Shown here one piece after another: positions 1-8,336 of a stretch of 23,837 nucleotides of DNA (positions within the stretch are counted from its first letter, which is position 1; each line of letters starts with the position of its first letter). The position numbers and the translations under genes are program-made. The notes beneath the pieces are model-generated. The model saw only the letters and a list, made by a program, of their open reading frames with translations, did no database searches and was not told where the DNA came from. The DNA lies in NCBI GenBank assembly GCA_009777135.1, contig WRMM01000002.1:1-23837 (forward strand), given 5' to 3'. This DNA comes from Candidatus Fibrimonadales bacterium (GTDB lineage: Bacteria; Fibrobacterota; Fibrobacteria; Fibrobacterales; Fibrobacteraceae).

Positions 1-37
1 CAAAAATGCGGAAATATTGCTCATGGTAAGTAATTTA

Positions 38-51
38 CTAAATTATTCCCT
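38..51 (+). promoter_or_regulatory. Predicted leaderless-type promoter of the divIVA-like gene
   Basis: A CTAAATT box at 38-44 ends 7 nt before the ATG at 52, preceded by a T-rich stretch. Read as a -10 element (TAAATT), it would start transcription at or next to the ATG. No Shine-Dalgarno lies between box and start. A weak TTGCTC at 17-22 is a possible -35 with a 16-nt spacer. The frame ending at TAA 31-33 could be the 3' end of a preceding gene, but too little is visible to say. Confidence 0.55.
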
Positions 52-636
52 ATGGAACTTACCCCCTTAGATATTCGCAATCAGAAATTCAGCGCAAAGA
101 AACTTGGCGGCCTTGACTCAGATGAGGTTCAGGCTTTTTTGAACCAAGTTGCCGCTTCTTTTGAAGAACTGCTGGTAGAACGGGCAGATTTGCTCAGAAC
201 CATAAACAATGACAAAAAAACCGTTGAAGACTACCGCAGGCTGGAAAAAAGCCTTACCGATGCCGTATATACAATGCAGAGAGCATTGGATGAAATAAAG
301 GCTAAAGCGTATCAAGAGGCAGATTTGATAGTTGCAGAGGCAAAAATGCGAGCTGAAAAAGAAGTTGATGCCATAAGAAACCAGGCAAATGATTTGCACT
401 TGGAAATAGACCGCTTAAAGCAAATGCGAGTGGGCTACTTTGTAAAGCTTCGCAATTTGATGAGAACTCAAGAAGAACTGCTTGACAGCATGGAAAATGA
501 ACAACAGCGCGCTTTGTTTCTTTGCTTTGGCCATTGCCGTGGCTTTAATTTCTTGCGCTCCAAAATCGCAGTCTTTTGCAGAAATAACAGAAATTGCAAA
601 AATCGCAGAAAAAGCCAGCATTGCAAAAAATCTTGA
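52..636 (+). CDS. DivIVA-domain coiled-coil protein, C-terminus probably frameshifted
   Basis: The N-terminus (LTPLDIRNQKF, then DSDEVQAFLNQV) matches the DivIVA/Wag31/GpsB membrane-curvature domain, followed by a long charged coiled coil (about residues 35-145). Family members act as polar or septal scaffolds that recruit growth and division proteins. The first 147 residues look native. The last 45, after SMEN at 490-501, are cysteine-rich and basic, unlike a coiled coil, and coincide with the signal-peptide region of the next gene in another frame. One extra A in the AAAA run at 494-497 would end the protein at 149 residues with a stop overlapping the next ATG as ATGA. The annotated 194-residue form may therefore be a sequencing error or a real mutation. 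It is the first gene of the run and has a CTAAATT box 7 nt upstream and no Shine-Dalgarno. Confidence 0.8.
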   Translation: MELTPLDIRNQKFSAKKLGGLDSDEVQAFLNQVAASFEELLVERADLLRTINNDKKTVEDYRRLEKSLTDAVYTMQRALDEIKAKAYQEADLIVAEAKMRAEKEVDAIRNQANDLHLEIDRLKQMRVGYFVKLRNLMRTQEELLDSMENEQQRALFLCFGHCRGFNFLRSKIAVFCRNNRNCKNRRKSQHCKKS

Positions 637-3600
637 GCAGGCAGAGGTAGCAGGCAGCAATGTGGAGTTGGATGCTTCTTGGGGCCTTTCCGATTCCACG
701 GAAACTGTGATGGGAAAAGAACGGGTAAAGGAGTTCTCTCTGCAAGCGCTTGGCTATTCATGGAAAACCACGGACACTCTTTGGCATAACTGGGAGAGCA
801 TTGCAAAAATAAATCAAGATGCAGATTTGGTGCTGGTTAATGCAAGCGAAGAACTTGGTTTTTTTATTTACAGCGCATTGATAGATATGAATTTTTTGAA
901 TGCAGAAGATGTGTTCAAAGCCATGCTAATGAGGCATGGCATTTCTGATACTGAAAATTTGAAAACAAAAAGAAGTAGCAGCGATGGCAACGTTGTTTGG
1001 GATTTTGACATTGCGTATGTGGCTGGCGGTTTTGATTTTAACTACAAGGGAAAATTCTTTTTTGGAAATGGCCGCGCTATTATGGCAATTTCCTGGACTC
1101 AGGGCATTTTATACAATAAGTTCAAAAAGGAGATGGAGCGCGCAGTAAACGGGCTTAAACTGGAAAAAACATTTGACAGAAACGCAAAGCAAAAATTCAG
1201 CGCAAGACTTGTGAATCAAATCGGGCTTTTGCGATTATTGGAAAACAAGCCTATAGAAGCTTTAAGCTACTTTGAGCGCGCAAATGCAATGGATAAAAAC
1301 GACACGCTCTACTTGATAAATTGCGGTTTTGTTTATCAGCTTAGGCATTTGCACAGGCCTGGAATTTCTCATTTTGAATCGCAAATGGACTTGGTAAAGC
1401 AAAGCGGGCACCTGCTTTATGTTTTGGGCGAAATGCACGAATCAGTTTACAATTTTAGAAAAGCAAAAGAATATGCGGAACTCGCTTTGGAAAAAATGCC
1501 CGACCATGAGGAGCTTAATATAAATTACAGCGATGCCTTGTGGGGCTTGGGTATGCGAGCGGCTTCCATGGAAGTTGCGCAGGAGCTTTATGACAGGCAG
1601 CCAACGGCAAGGCTTGGCGTTTATGTGGCAAAAACTCTTATGGGTTTGCATCGCTATAGCGAGGCTGTGGACTTGCTGCTGGATGCAAAAAGGCAATTTG
1701 GCATAAGCTCCAGTTTGGCTTTGGCTTGCACGGAAGCTCTGTTCTTTTTAAATCGCTTTGAAGAAGCCCTTACCATTAGCGAAGAAGCTATTCAAAAAGA
1801 TAGAAGAAACGCAGATTTGCTTTTGGCAAAAGGAAAGAGCCAGTTTTATTTGCGAAACTATAAAGGAGCAGAACAGACATTTAATCAAGTTCTCGCCATT
1901 AATAACGAAAGGGACGAAGCAAGGAGCTACCTCTCGGCTACCAGAGCGTTCATGGGCAAAGCGGATATGAGGGCAATTCAAAAAGCGATAGAGCCAGCGG
2001 ATCCAAAACCAGCGGATTTAAAGGCGTTGGTTGTTGATACTTTGGATAAGGAATATCCTGTTATAGCCCACTATCTGCTGGAAACCGTTAAAATAACGCC
2101 AGGCCAGCCTTGGGTTGCTACTGACCAAAGATTATTGCAAGTTATGAATTCAAGCGGAGTTCAGTTATTGAGCGAACTCAAAATAGATTTTTTGCCAGGC
2201 ATGGACAGGGTTCATATAAATACTCTTGATGTTTATGATTCTGCTTTTAAATTTAAGTATTCTTGGAATCCAAGAACTGGCTACATAACTTATGCAACTG
2301 CGAACGCTCGCGAAAATGAACCGCAAACCGTGCACTTGCCATTGCAGCTTTCAGTTGGAGATTTTGTTTACTATCAAGCCAGCCGCGCAGCCATAAAAGC
2401 AGATGGCTCCATTCCTTATACTCACTACAAAGCAAGCAGGGAATATCCAGTTGGAATGAACGTATTTAGAATTTATGCAGACACAACGAAAATTTTATTT
2501 GATGAATACGGAGACTTGGAGAGAAGAGGATTTTCTGGCGGAATAGAGTGGAAAATTGAAAATCCAGTTGTTATACACAAGGAACCTTATATGCCTTCTT
2601 ACAAAGATTTGGGAAGCGGCGTGGTGCTTGCCGCCAGATTATTATGGAGCGAGGTTGGCGAGCAATACCATAATTTGATTAGACATCAATACAGAAATTC
2701 TGCTCCCGTTAGAGAGCAGGCTTTTGAAGTTGCTGGCACAAAAAATAAATTGAATGCTATTTACGCAATTTCCGACTGGGTGCGCAGAAATATAAAGTTT
2801 TCTCCCAGAGGTTTTGGCGGGCATTCCTTAATTCCCAAAACGGCTCTTGCAACGCTTCAAGAAAAACAGGGAGACTGCAAAGACCAGAGTTTATTGCTCC
2901 AAGAAATGCTTGCGACTATAGGTGTTAAAAGCCATTTGGCATTGATACATTTGGAAGAGGCTGGCAGCGAGGCTTTGTCTTCAATTCAGCAGTTCAATCA
3001 TCAAATTCTTTATGTGCCCGCAACAAAAGACAATCCGGAGCTTTGGATAGACCCAAGCGATAAAACCAGCAACCGCCGTCTTATTCCCTTGAATTTGGAG
3101 GGCAGGGTTGCGCTTGTGATAAACGCAGATTCCAGCTACTCTGCGCTCACGCCAATTTTGGAAATAAATCAGGAGCACGAGGCATTTTTGCATCATCGTT
3201 TGCGCATAGATGAAAATGGCATTGGGCATTTTAGGGACAGCCTTGTTTTTACGGGCAAATTTGCAAGCGTAATAAGAAATGAACTTTTGCAGCGTGATTC
3301 AAAGGAGCAGCACGAGTATTTTTCGGCATGGCTTTCGCAGAGTTTGGAATCTGCCAAGCTTGTGTTATTCACTCCGCAAAATGTGGAAGATTTTTCTAAG
3401 CCCTTGATATTACTGATGGTGTATAGCTCACCGCAATTCAGCCCATATCCAACGCTTTGGGAGCGTTCGCTGATGCGTTTGCCTCCGGTGAAGGAGCGCC
3501 GCCATCCAATTCGCATTCCGCATGAAACCAAATTCCACTACTCGCTTTCTGTAAGCACGTCAAATGGAAGAGTAATTTTGGAACCTGAAACGGAAAAACC

Positions 3601-3787
3601 GAGAAATGTATTTGTTGAAATGAAAATTCTAGACGGCGGCAAAAAATGCGCAGCAAGTGTTTGCAATCTAAATTTGGAATGGGTAGCAGACGCTGTTTTC
3701 GCAGATCCCAGCGAATATGAGGGCATAAAGCAGGAATGGGACGCCACGTTGAGGATTGCAAGCCCGAGAATAAAAATTGAGAATTGA
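497..3787 (+). CDS. Large lipoprotein with TPR repeats and a transglutaminase-like domain
   Basis: The protein has 1096 residues and starts with a type II signal peptide (MNNSALCFFALAIAVALISC, lipobox ISC), so it is probably anchored in a membrane. Residues about 230-490 are helical TPR-like repeats. A DUF3857-like beta region follows, then a transglutaminase-like fold with a visible Cys-His-Asp triad: Cys794 in GDCKD, His835 in FNHQ and Asp852 in WIDPSD. The order DUF3857, transglutaminase, C-terminal beta domain is common in cell-surface proteins of Bacteroidota and relatives; the substrate is unknown. I chose ATG 497 over an in-frame TTG at 482 because it begins the signal peptide. It overlaps the upstream frame by 140 nt, which is suspicious. 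A heptamer (ATTGAGA) repeats 2.6 times across the stop codon. Domain calls are fairly sure; the role is not. Confidence 0.85.
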   Translation: MNNSALCFFALAIAVALISCAPKSQSFAEITEIAKIAEKASIAKNLEQAEVAGSNVELDASWGLSDSTETVMGKERVKEFSLQALGYSWKTTDTLWHNWESIAKINQDADLVLVNASEELGFFIYSALIDMNFLNAEDVFKAMLMRHGISDTENLKTKRSSSDGNVVWDFDIAYVAGGFDFNYKGKFFFGNGRAIMAISWTQGILYNKFKKEMERAVNGLKLEKTFDRNAKQKFSARLVNQIGLLRLLENKPIEALSYFERANAMDKNDTLYLINCGFVYQLRHLHRPGISHFESQMDLVKQSGHLLYVLGEMHESVYNFRKAKEYAELALEKMPDHEELNINYSDALWGLGMRAASMEVAQELYDRQPTARLGVYVAKTLMGLHRYSEAVDLLLDAKRQFGISSSLALACTEALFFLNRFEEALTISEEAIQKDRRNADLLLAKGKSQFYLRNYKGAEQTFNQVLAINNERDEARSYLSATRAFMGKADMRAIQKAIEPADPKPADLKALVVDTLDKEYPVIAHYLLETVKITPGQPWVATDQRLLQVMNSSGVQLLSELKIDFLPGMDRVHINTLDVYDSAFKFKYSWNPRTGYITYATANARENEPQTVHLPLQLSVGDFVYYQASRAAIKADGSIPYTHYKASREYPVGMNVFRIYADTTKILFDEYGDLERRGFSGGIEWKIENPVVIHKEPYMPSYKDLGSGVVLAARLLWSEVGEQYHNLIRHQYRNSAPVREQAFEVAGTKNKLNAIYAISDWVRRNIKFSPRGFGGHSLIPKTALATLQEKQGDCKDQSLLLQEMLATIGVKSHLALIHLEEAGSEALSSIQQFNHQILYVPATKDNPELWIDPSDKTSNRRLIPLNLEGRVALVINADSSYSALTPILEINQEHEAFLHHRLRIDENGIGHFRDSLVFTGKFASVIRNELLQRDSKEQHEYFSAWLSQSLESAKLVLFTPQNVEDFSKPLILLMVYSSPQFSPYPTLWERSLMRLPPVKERRHPIRIPHETKFHYSLSVSTSNGRVILEPETEKPRNVFVEMKILDGGKKCAASVCNLNLEWVADAVFADPSEYEGIKQEWDATLRIASPRIKIEN

Positions 3788-3849
3788 GAATTGCTTCTCC
3801 CCTAAACGCCAAAGTTGCACAAACTGGAAATTTACTTGGAAAAAAATTG

Positions 3850-3865
3850 CTACGTTCTTTCCGAT
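3850..3865 (+). promoter_or_regulatory. Weak candidate promoter of rsmI
   Basis: CTACGTT at 3850-3856, followed by a pyrimidine stretch, resembles the CTAWATT boxes elsewhere in the window with two mismatches. It lies 9 nt before the ATG at 3866. No Shine-Dalgarno is present. The match is poor, so this is tentative; rsmI could also be read from upstream. Confidence 0.25.
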
Positions 3866-4549
3866 ATGCCCCATACTCTTTACATTGTTAGCACCCCCAT
3901 AGGCAACTTGGAAGATATTACTTTCAGGGCAGTGAGGGTGCTAAAAGAGGTTTCGCTCGTTTTGGCGGAAGATACCCGCCATAGCAAGGTTTTAATGGAA
4001 CATTATGGAATTTCAACGAAAATGGAAAGCTATCATGATTTTAACAAAGAAAAAGCGACGCCAAAATATGTGGAATACTTAAAAAGCACGGGTGATATAG
4101 CTCTTGTGTGCGATGCAGGGACACCTAGCATAGCAGACCCGGCTTTCAATTTGGTTAGAGCGGCAAAGCAGGAACAGATTCCTGTGCGGGCAATTCCAGG
4201 AGCAAATGCCTTGCTAACCGCTTTAGTGGCAAGCGGCTTTGCAACAGACAGATTCAGATTTGAGAATTTTTCCCCAAAAAAGAGCGCGCAAAGAAAACAT
4301 CTTTTGCAAAAACTTAAAGATACAGGCAGCAGCACCCTGATTTTTTACGCAAGTCCTCATAATCTGGTAAAATTTCTGGGCGAAATAAAAGAAGTCTATG
4401 GCGAACCAAAAGTAGCTTTAATGAGAGAACTAACAAAAAAATTTGAAGAACACCTAATAGGCACTCCAAGCGAACTGCTAGAACGCTACAAAAACTCAAA
4501 CCCAAAAGGAGAATTCGTACTGCTAATAAACAAAACGGAGAACTCATAA
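3866..4549 (+). CDS. rsmI: 16S rRNA 2'-O-ribose C1402 methyltransferase RsmI, short form
   Basis: This SAM-dependent tetrapyrrole-methylase-fold enzyme methylates the ribose of C1402 in 16S rRNA at the ribosomal P site. The family motifs are clear: TPIGNLEDIT at the N-terminus, LAEDTRHS, DAGTPSIADP, AIPGANALLTALVASG and FYASPHN. I chose ATG 3866 (MPHTLYIVSTPIGNL) because it matches the family N-terminus; an in-frame TTG at 3815 would add 17 unrelated residues. At 227 residues it is about 60 shorter than the E. coli and B. subtilis proteins and appears to lack the C-terminal extension, ending just after the catalytic domain (GEFVLLINK). It is followed directly by the next gene's GTG with no gap. 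Confidence 0.95.
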   Translation: MPHTLYIVSTPIGNLEDITFRAVRVLKEVSLVLAEDTRHSKVLMEHYGISTKMESYHDFNKEKATPKYVEYLKSTGDIALVCDAGTPSIADPAFNLVRAAKQEQIPVRAIPGANALLTALVASGFATDRFRFENFSPKKSAQRKHLLQKLKDTGSSTLIFYASPHNLVKFLGEIKEVYGEPKVALMRELTKKFEEHLIGTPSELLERYKNSNPKGEFVLLINKTENS

Positions 4550-6337
4550 GTGGCAAAAAAAATAAAAATCCTGAAAATCCTGTTAATCTTGGGAATCCTG
4601 GTCCAGACATTTTCTTGCGCCACCGTTGTGCCTCCCTCTGGCGGGCCAGAAGATAATCTGCCGCCTAGGGTTAGCGGAACTACGCTTGTTCCTAATTCTA
4701 TAAATCAAAATGTGAATTTGGATTTGACTTTGCAGTTTGATGAATGGATTATCCAAAAACCGCCAAGCGGAGCGGTTGCGATATCGCCTCCGATTTCTGG
4801 CAGGCTGCTAGTAAAAGCCAAAGGCGATAAACTGCGTATTTATTCCAGCGAACCTCTAGATTCCAACACAACCTATACGCTCACAGTAACAAATGCCATA
4901 AAGGATTTGCGCAATAACCCGCTCGAAAAACCTTTTCAGATTTTATTTTCCACGGGAGATATTTTAGATAGCTTGCAAACAGATTTTTCCGTGCTGCTTC
5001 AAGACTCTTTGACCAGAAAAAAGAAATTTCCAGTTGTTGCATTTTATCCAATAGGCGAAGTTCGCGCCAATAAAAGATACTTGGAAAAATTCAGAGATTC
5101 TACGCTTGCAGCAGAAGCAGACACGTTTCCAAACATAACAAGAGAAATCCCTTTATACATTTCCCAGGCAGATAGCCTTGGAAAAGGAACTTTGCAGGGA
5201 ATGCAGGCAGGATCATATTTGGCAGTGGCCTTTTTGGACGAAAACAATAACCAAAGACTGGATGCAGGCAGCGAAATTGCCGGCATAGCGGCTTTTCCAT
5301 TTGAATTGAATGAAGAAAAAAAACAGCTTCTCTTTTCTCTTGGAGATTTGGACACATCTTCCATGACCTTAGATGCAGTTACTCAAAGAGGCAACAGAGA
5401 AATTGAATTTTCTTTTTCGCAAAGCATTGTTTTAGATTCCATGTTTCTGCAAAAAAACAATTGCTTTTTCACAACGATAATGAAAGACACTGTTTTTTAT
5501 TCCGATTTATACACCGAGCCTAATAATAAAAACACTGTGCTTGTAACGGATGGGTTAAAGAACGACACGCTCTACACAGCAACTTGCCTTTATGCCCGCG
5601 ATTCTTTGGGAAGAATGCTAGACACAACTCGCAACACCGCAAAGTTCAGGTTCAAAAGAATTCCAGACAAAGAAATCACTCCTACGGTCATTTCAAAGAT
5701 AGAACCATCCTCAAGAGCAACTTCGGATTTTTTGCCTGGGCAGCCCATAAAGCTATACTTCAATCGCCCGGTTTCGGCAGACACCATAAAATTTCGCATT
5801 TACGTAAATGAAGACAGCGTTAATGTGGAAGTAAAGCAGCTTGATGCGGTTCATTTGGAAATTTCTTCAAATCCGCCGTTTGGAACGGATGCCAAGATTA
5901 AGCTTGCGCAGGTTGAAAAAGACACGATTGTTGACACATTATTCAGAGAAAAAGTTTTAGTACAGTTCAGCACCATTTCAAAGCTGAGGCTTGCTTCCTT
6001 AAAAGGCAAAATTCCAGGCGGCGATGCGCAAACAATAGTCGTTTTGCAAGAAACCACAATTGATAAAGCCAGAAGAGGAGCGGCCATTAGAACGCTTGGG
6101 CGAGAGTTTAGCGCAAAATGCAATGAAGCTGGGGATTTTGAGATGGAAGGATTGCCTGCAGGCACTTATAAACTTATGTATTTTAAAGATTTAAATGGAG
6201 ACGGCCGCTTGAATTCCGGTTCGGTTTGGCCGCTTTCTGCCGGCGAGCCTTGGGCTGCTCCCGAAGATGAGCTTATACTCCCAAGCGGAGATGATAATTT
6301 TTTGAAAGAATTATTAAAAGATTTGCCGAGTTTGTAG
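4550..6337 (+). CDS. Lipoprotein with bacterial Ig-like (Big_5/SbsA-like) domain
   Basis: The GTG start follows the rsmI stop immediately, with GGAG at 4537-4540 as Shine-Dalgarno. The 595-residue product has a type II signal peptide with acceptor Cys23 (QTFSC), so it should be lipidated. Residues about 35-125 resemble the Ig-like domain of PF13205 (PPR.. at the start, then TTYTLTVTNAIKDLRNNPL and FSTGD), typical of surface proteins in Bacteroidota/Fibrobacterota-like bacteria. A second Ig-like segment lies around residues 380-480. Near the C-terminus, GLPAGTYKLMYFKDLNGDGR looks like a carboxypeptidase-regulatory or SdrD-B-like beta sandwich with a DxNxDGR loop; a similar DENNNQRLDAG stretch lies mid-protein. 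There is no enzymatic motif. It is probably a structural or binding protein of the envelope. Confidence 0.8.
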   Translation: MAKKIKILKILLILGILVQTFSCATVVPPSGGPEDNLPPRVSGTTLVPNSINQNVNLDLTLQFDEWIIQKPPSGAVAISPPISGRLLVKAKGDKLRIYSSEPLDSNTTYTLTVTNAIKDLRNNPLEKPFQILFSTGDILDSLQTDFSVLLQDSLTRKKKFPVVAFYPIGEVRANKRYLEKFRDSTLAAEADTFPNITREIPLYISQADSLGKGTLQGMQAGSYLAVAFLDENNNQRLDAGSEIAGIAAFPFELNEEKKQLLFSLGDLDTSSMTLDAVTQRGNREIEFSFSQSIVLDSMFLQKNNCFFTTIMKDTVFYSDLYTEPNNKNTVLVTDGLKNDTLYTATCLYARDSLGRMLDTTRNTAKFRFKRIPDKEITPTVISKIEPSSRATSDFLPGQPIKLYFNRPVSADTIKFRIYVNEDSVNVEVKQLDAVHLEISSNPPFGTDAKIKLAQVEKDTIVDTLFREKVLVQFSTISKLRLASLKGKIPGGDAQTIVVLQETTIDKARRGAAIRTLGREFSAKCNEAGDFEMEGLPAGTYKLMYFKDLNGDGRLNSGSVWPLSAGEPWAAPEDELILPSGDDNFLKELLKDLPSL

Positions 6338-6346
6338 GTGGGGACT

Positions 6347-6730
6347 ATGTTAAAGAATGGCTGTGTAATTTTGATTGTTTTGGCGGCGAATGCGTTTTCT
6401 GCAGGTTGGTATGCCAGAGGCAAAGGCTATGAAAAATGCATGAATACCGAGGACGGCTTTTTGATTTGTCGCGAAAACTTTGTGAATGATTTCTGCTATG
6501 GCAAAGAGAGAATGTGGACTAATCATGGCAGAGGCAGAGTGTGGTATCACACTGGCCAAGAAAGAGAATGGTTTGACAGAAAATTAATATCCGTGAGAAA
6601 TTTGAACCACAAATGCGAATACCATGGGTGGTCAAGGTTTCGGGTTACGGATGATAAATGGGCATGGCAATGTTATCTAAACAATAATGCAACGCAAGAC
6701 GATGATTGCAGGGGTTTTAGAAAGAGGTAG
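6347..6730 (+). CDS. Small secreted six-cysteine protein of unknown function
   Basis: I do not recognise this family. The 127-residue product starts with a hydrophobic signal peptide (MLKNGCVILIVLAANAFSAG) with a likely signal peptidase I site after AFS or FSA. The mature part holds exactly six cysteines (KCM, ICR, FCY, KCE, QCY, DCR), consistent with three disulfides in an exported protein, and is rich in Trp, Arg and Asn. I prefer ATG 6347 over the in-frame GTG at 6338 because AGGTGGGG (6336-6343) then serves as Shine-Dalgarno. It lies 9 nt after the Ig-like lipoprotein and 3 nt before the AAA ATPase, so it is operonic with both. Whether it belongs functionally to the ATPase-TOPRIM pair is unknown. 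Confidence 0.75.
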   Translation: MLKNGCVILIVLAANAFSAGWYARGKGYEKCMNTEDGFLICRENFVNDFCYGKERMWTNHGRGRVWYHTGQEREWFDRKLISVRNLNHKCEYHGWSRFRVTDDKWAWQCYLNNNATQDDDCRGFRKR

Positions 6731-6733
6731 TTT

Positions 6734-7636
6734 ATGATTTTGCAAAAATTTGATTATTTTGAATTTGCGAACGAGCCTAAAACATGGTCGCTAAGCGGCA
6801 TGGTTCTGGGAAACGTCAATCTTGTTGTTGGCAAAAATGCAACGGGAAAAACAAAAACGCTTACGAAAATTGCATGGCTTGGCAATATACTTGCAGAAAA
6901 GCAGCCGCAATTGCCAGACTCGGCCAACTACAATGCTGAATTTTCCGATGGCGGAAATATTTATCGCTGCAAGCTAAATGTTTCACAGCAAAAAATCCAG
7001 TTTCAAGAGTTTGACGGGGGCAGAGAAAAATTTGCGCAATGGGCGGAAGGCTTGATAATGCACGCTTTTAATTCAAAGAAGCGCCAAGATGTAGTTGATT
7101 TATATATTAAAGGCGAAGAAGAGTTTGCGCAAGATTTCAAAAAGCAAATTATAAATTTTATGAATGAAATAGGCTATGAATTATTGGAAATAGGCACGGC
7201 TTCTTCAACGATATATGTTAAGGAAAAAGATGTTGATGCCGAAATATTGCTGCAGCAAATGTCTCAGGGAATGTTCAGGGCTTTGTCGCTTATAATCCAA
7301 ATAACGCACAATATGCTTAAAAAACTTCCAACGACCATAATCATTGATGATATAGGCGAGGGTTTGGATTTTGCGCGTTCAGCCAGCATGATAAAACTGC
7401 TCTCAAGAGTTGCAGGCGAAGGAAAGTGCCAATTGATTATGTCCACAAATGACAGGTTTGTTATGAACAATGTGCCTTTAAAATACTGGCAGGTAATTCA
7501 GAGAACAGGCGGGCAGTGCAAGGCTTATAATTATCACAATAAAAAGGAAAAATTTGATGAATTTGAATATACTGGATTAAATAATTTTGATTTTTTGGCA
7601 ACTGATTTTATTAACTCTGAAGAGGCTATGGAATGA
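6734..7636 (+). CDS. AAA/ABC-type ATPase of the AAA_21/OLD-like class, partner of a DUF4276 protein
   Basis: This 300-residue cytoplasmic ATPase has Walker A GKNATGKT at residues 33-40, an SQG signature-like motif at 177-179 (MSQGMFRALSL) and Walker B IIIDD at 202-206 followed by Glu209. It lacks a large SMC-like coiled coil, which fits the AAA_15/AAA_21 ATPases of OLD, PARIS and related defence modules. At the position where many relatives have the switch histidine, it reads MSTNDRFVMN. The Shine-Dalgarno is AAAGAGG (6721-6727), 6 nt before the ATG. The gene ends in an ATGA overlap with the DUF4276 gene, implying coupled translation and a two-protein complex. A defence or nucleic-acid role is inference from family and pairing. 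Confidence 0.85.
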   Translation: MILQKFDYFEFANEPKTWSLSGMVLGNVNLVVGKNATGKTKTLTKIAWLGNILAEKQPQLPDSANYNAEFSDGGNIYRCKLNVSQQKIQFQEFDGGREKFAQWAEGLIMHAFNSKKRQDVVDLYIKGEEEFAQDFKKQIINFMNEIGYELLEIGTASSTIYVKEKDVDAEILLQQMSQGMFRALSLIIQITHNMLKKLPTTIIIDDIGEGLDFARSASMIKLLSRVAGEGKCQLIMSTNDRFVMNNVPLKYWQVIQRTGGQCKAYNYHNKKEKFDEFEYTGLNNFDFLATDFINSEEAME

Positions 7637-8334
7637 AAAAAATTGCCTTGTTTGTAGAAGGCCAAACAGAACAGCTTTTTGCCGTTGAATTGATAAGACA
7701 AATTTTTGATAGAAGAAAGATTGCTATTGAGAGTACGCATTTTACGGGAAAAATTGGCGCAAGAAAAATAACTATAATCCAAAGCACTATTGCCACGCAA
7801 AAAACGGCATATTATTTTCGAATTTACGATTGTCGCGGCGGCGGGGATAATTCAACGGTAAAATCCGATGTTGTTGACCAGCTGGCTTCTCTTGGCAGAG
7901 AGGGTTTTTCCAGCGTTATTGGAATTCGCGATGTGTATCCCTTAACGGATATTGCTTTGCTGAGAAAAATGCTGCGCTATGGAATTCCCAAAACCAATAT
8001 TCCAATAAATATAGTGCTGGCTGTTAGGGAGATAGAGGCTTGGTTTATAGCAGAAGAAACGCATTATGAAAAGCTTTCTCCGTTATTGTCAATTAAAGTG
8101 GCAAATGCCGTAACGGGCATTGATTTGCAAAAAGACAGCACGGAAAGCTTGGAGCATCCCGCTGAAATTTTGCATGAGATTTATCATAGGGCTGAGCTTG
8201 CCTATCGCAAAAGAAAAAGGCATGTGGAGCGAACGGTAGAGGCATTGGATTATGAGAATTTGTATTTGAATGTTAGAAATCGCAATAGCAGTTTGAATGA
8301 GCTGTTGGATTGTTTAGATGGATTGTTGAGGTAA
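7633..8334 (+). CDS. DUF4276 (TOPRIM-like) protein
   Basis: The 233-residue product starts with KKIALFVEGQTEQLF, the acidic N-terminal motif (Glu9, Glu13) of DUF4276 and other TOPRIM-like proteins. Asp100 lies in IGIRDVYPL, at the position of the DfYg motif of the family. REIEAWF (Glu133, Glu135) matches the conserved (h)EFEALLF motif. TOPRIM folds bind metal through such acidic residues and act as nucleases or primase/topoisomerase domains; whether this one cleaves nucleic acid cannot be read from the sequence. It overlaps the ATPase gene by 4 nt (ATGA), so the two are almost certainly made together. popT follows after 2 nt. The family call is good; the biological role is inferred. Confidence 0.8.
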   Translation: MKKIALFVEGQTEQLFAVELIRQIFDRRKIAIESTHFTGKIGARKITIIQSTIATQKTAYYFRIYDCRGGGDNSTVKSDVVDQLASLGREGFSSVIGIRDVYPLTDIALLRKMLRYGIPKTNIPINIVLAVREIEAWFIAEETHYEKLSPLLSIKVANAVTGIDLQKDSTESLEHPAEILHEIYHRAELAYRKRKRHVERTVEALDYENLYLNVRNRNSSLNELLDCLDGLLR

Positions 8335-8336
8335 TT

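Noticed and set aside
482..496. TTG start at 482 for the large lipoprotein
   Set aside because: It adds MTAWK before a complete signal peptide; ATG 497 gives the proper lipoprotein N-terminus.
3786..3799. Small hairpin GAGAA-TTGC-TTCTC after the transglutaminase lipoprotein gene
   Set aside because: A 5-bp stem without a following T-run is too weak for a rho-independent terminator.
3815..3865. TTG start at 3815 for rsmI
   Set aside because: The 17 extra residues do not match the family, whose N-terminus begins at ATG 3866.
6338..6346. GTG start at 6338 for the six-cysteine protein
   Set aside because: It would consume the Shine-Dalgarno AGGTGGGG that fits ATG 6347, and adds nothing to the signal peptide.
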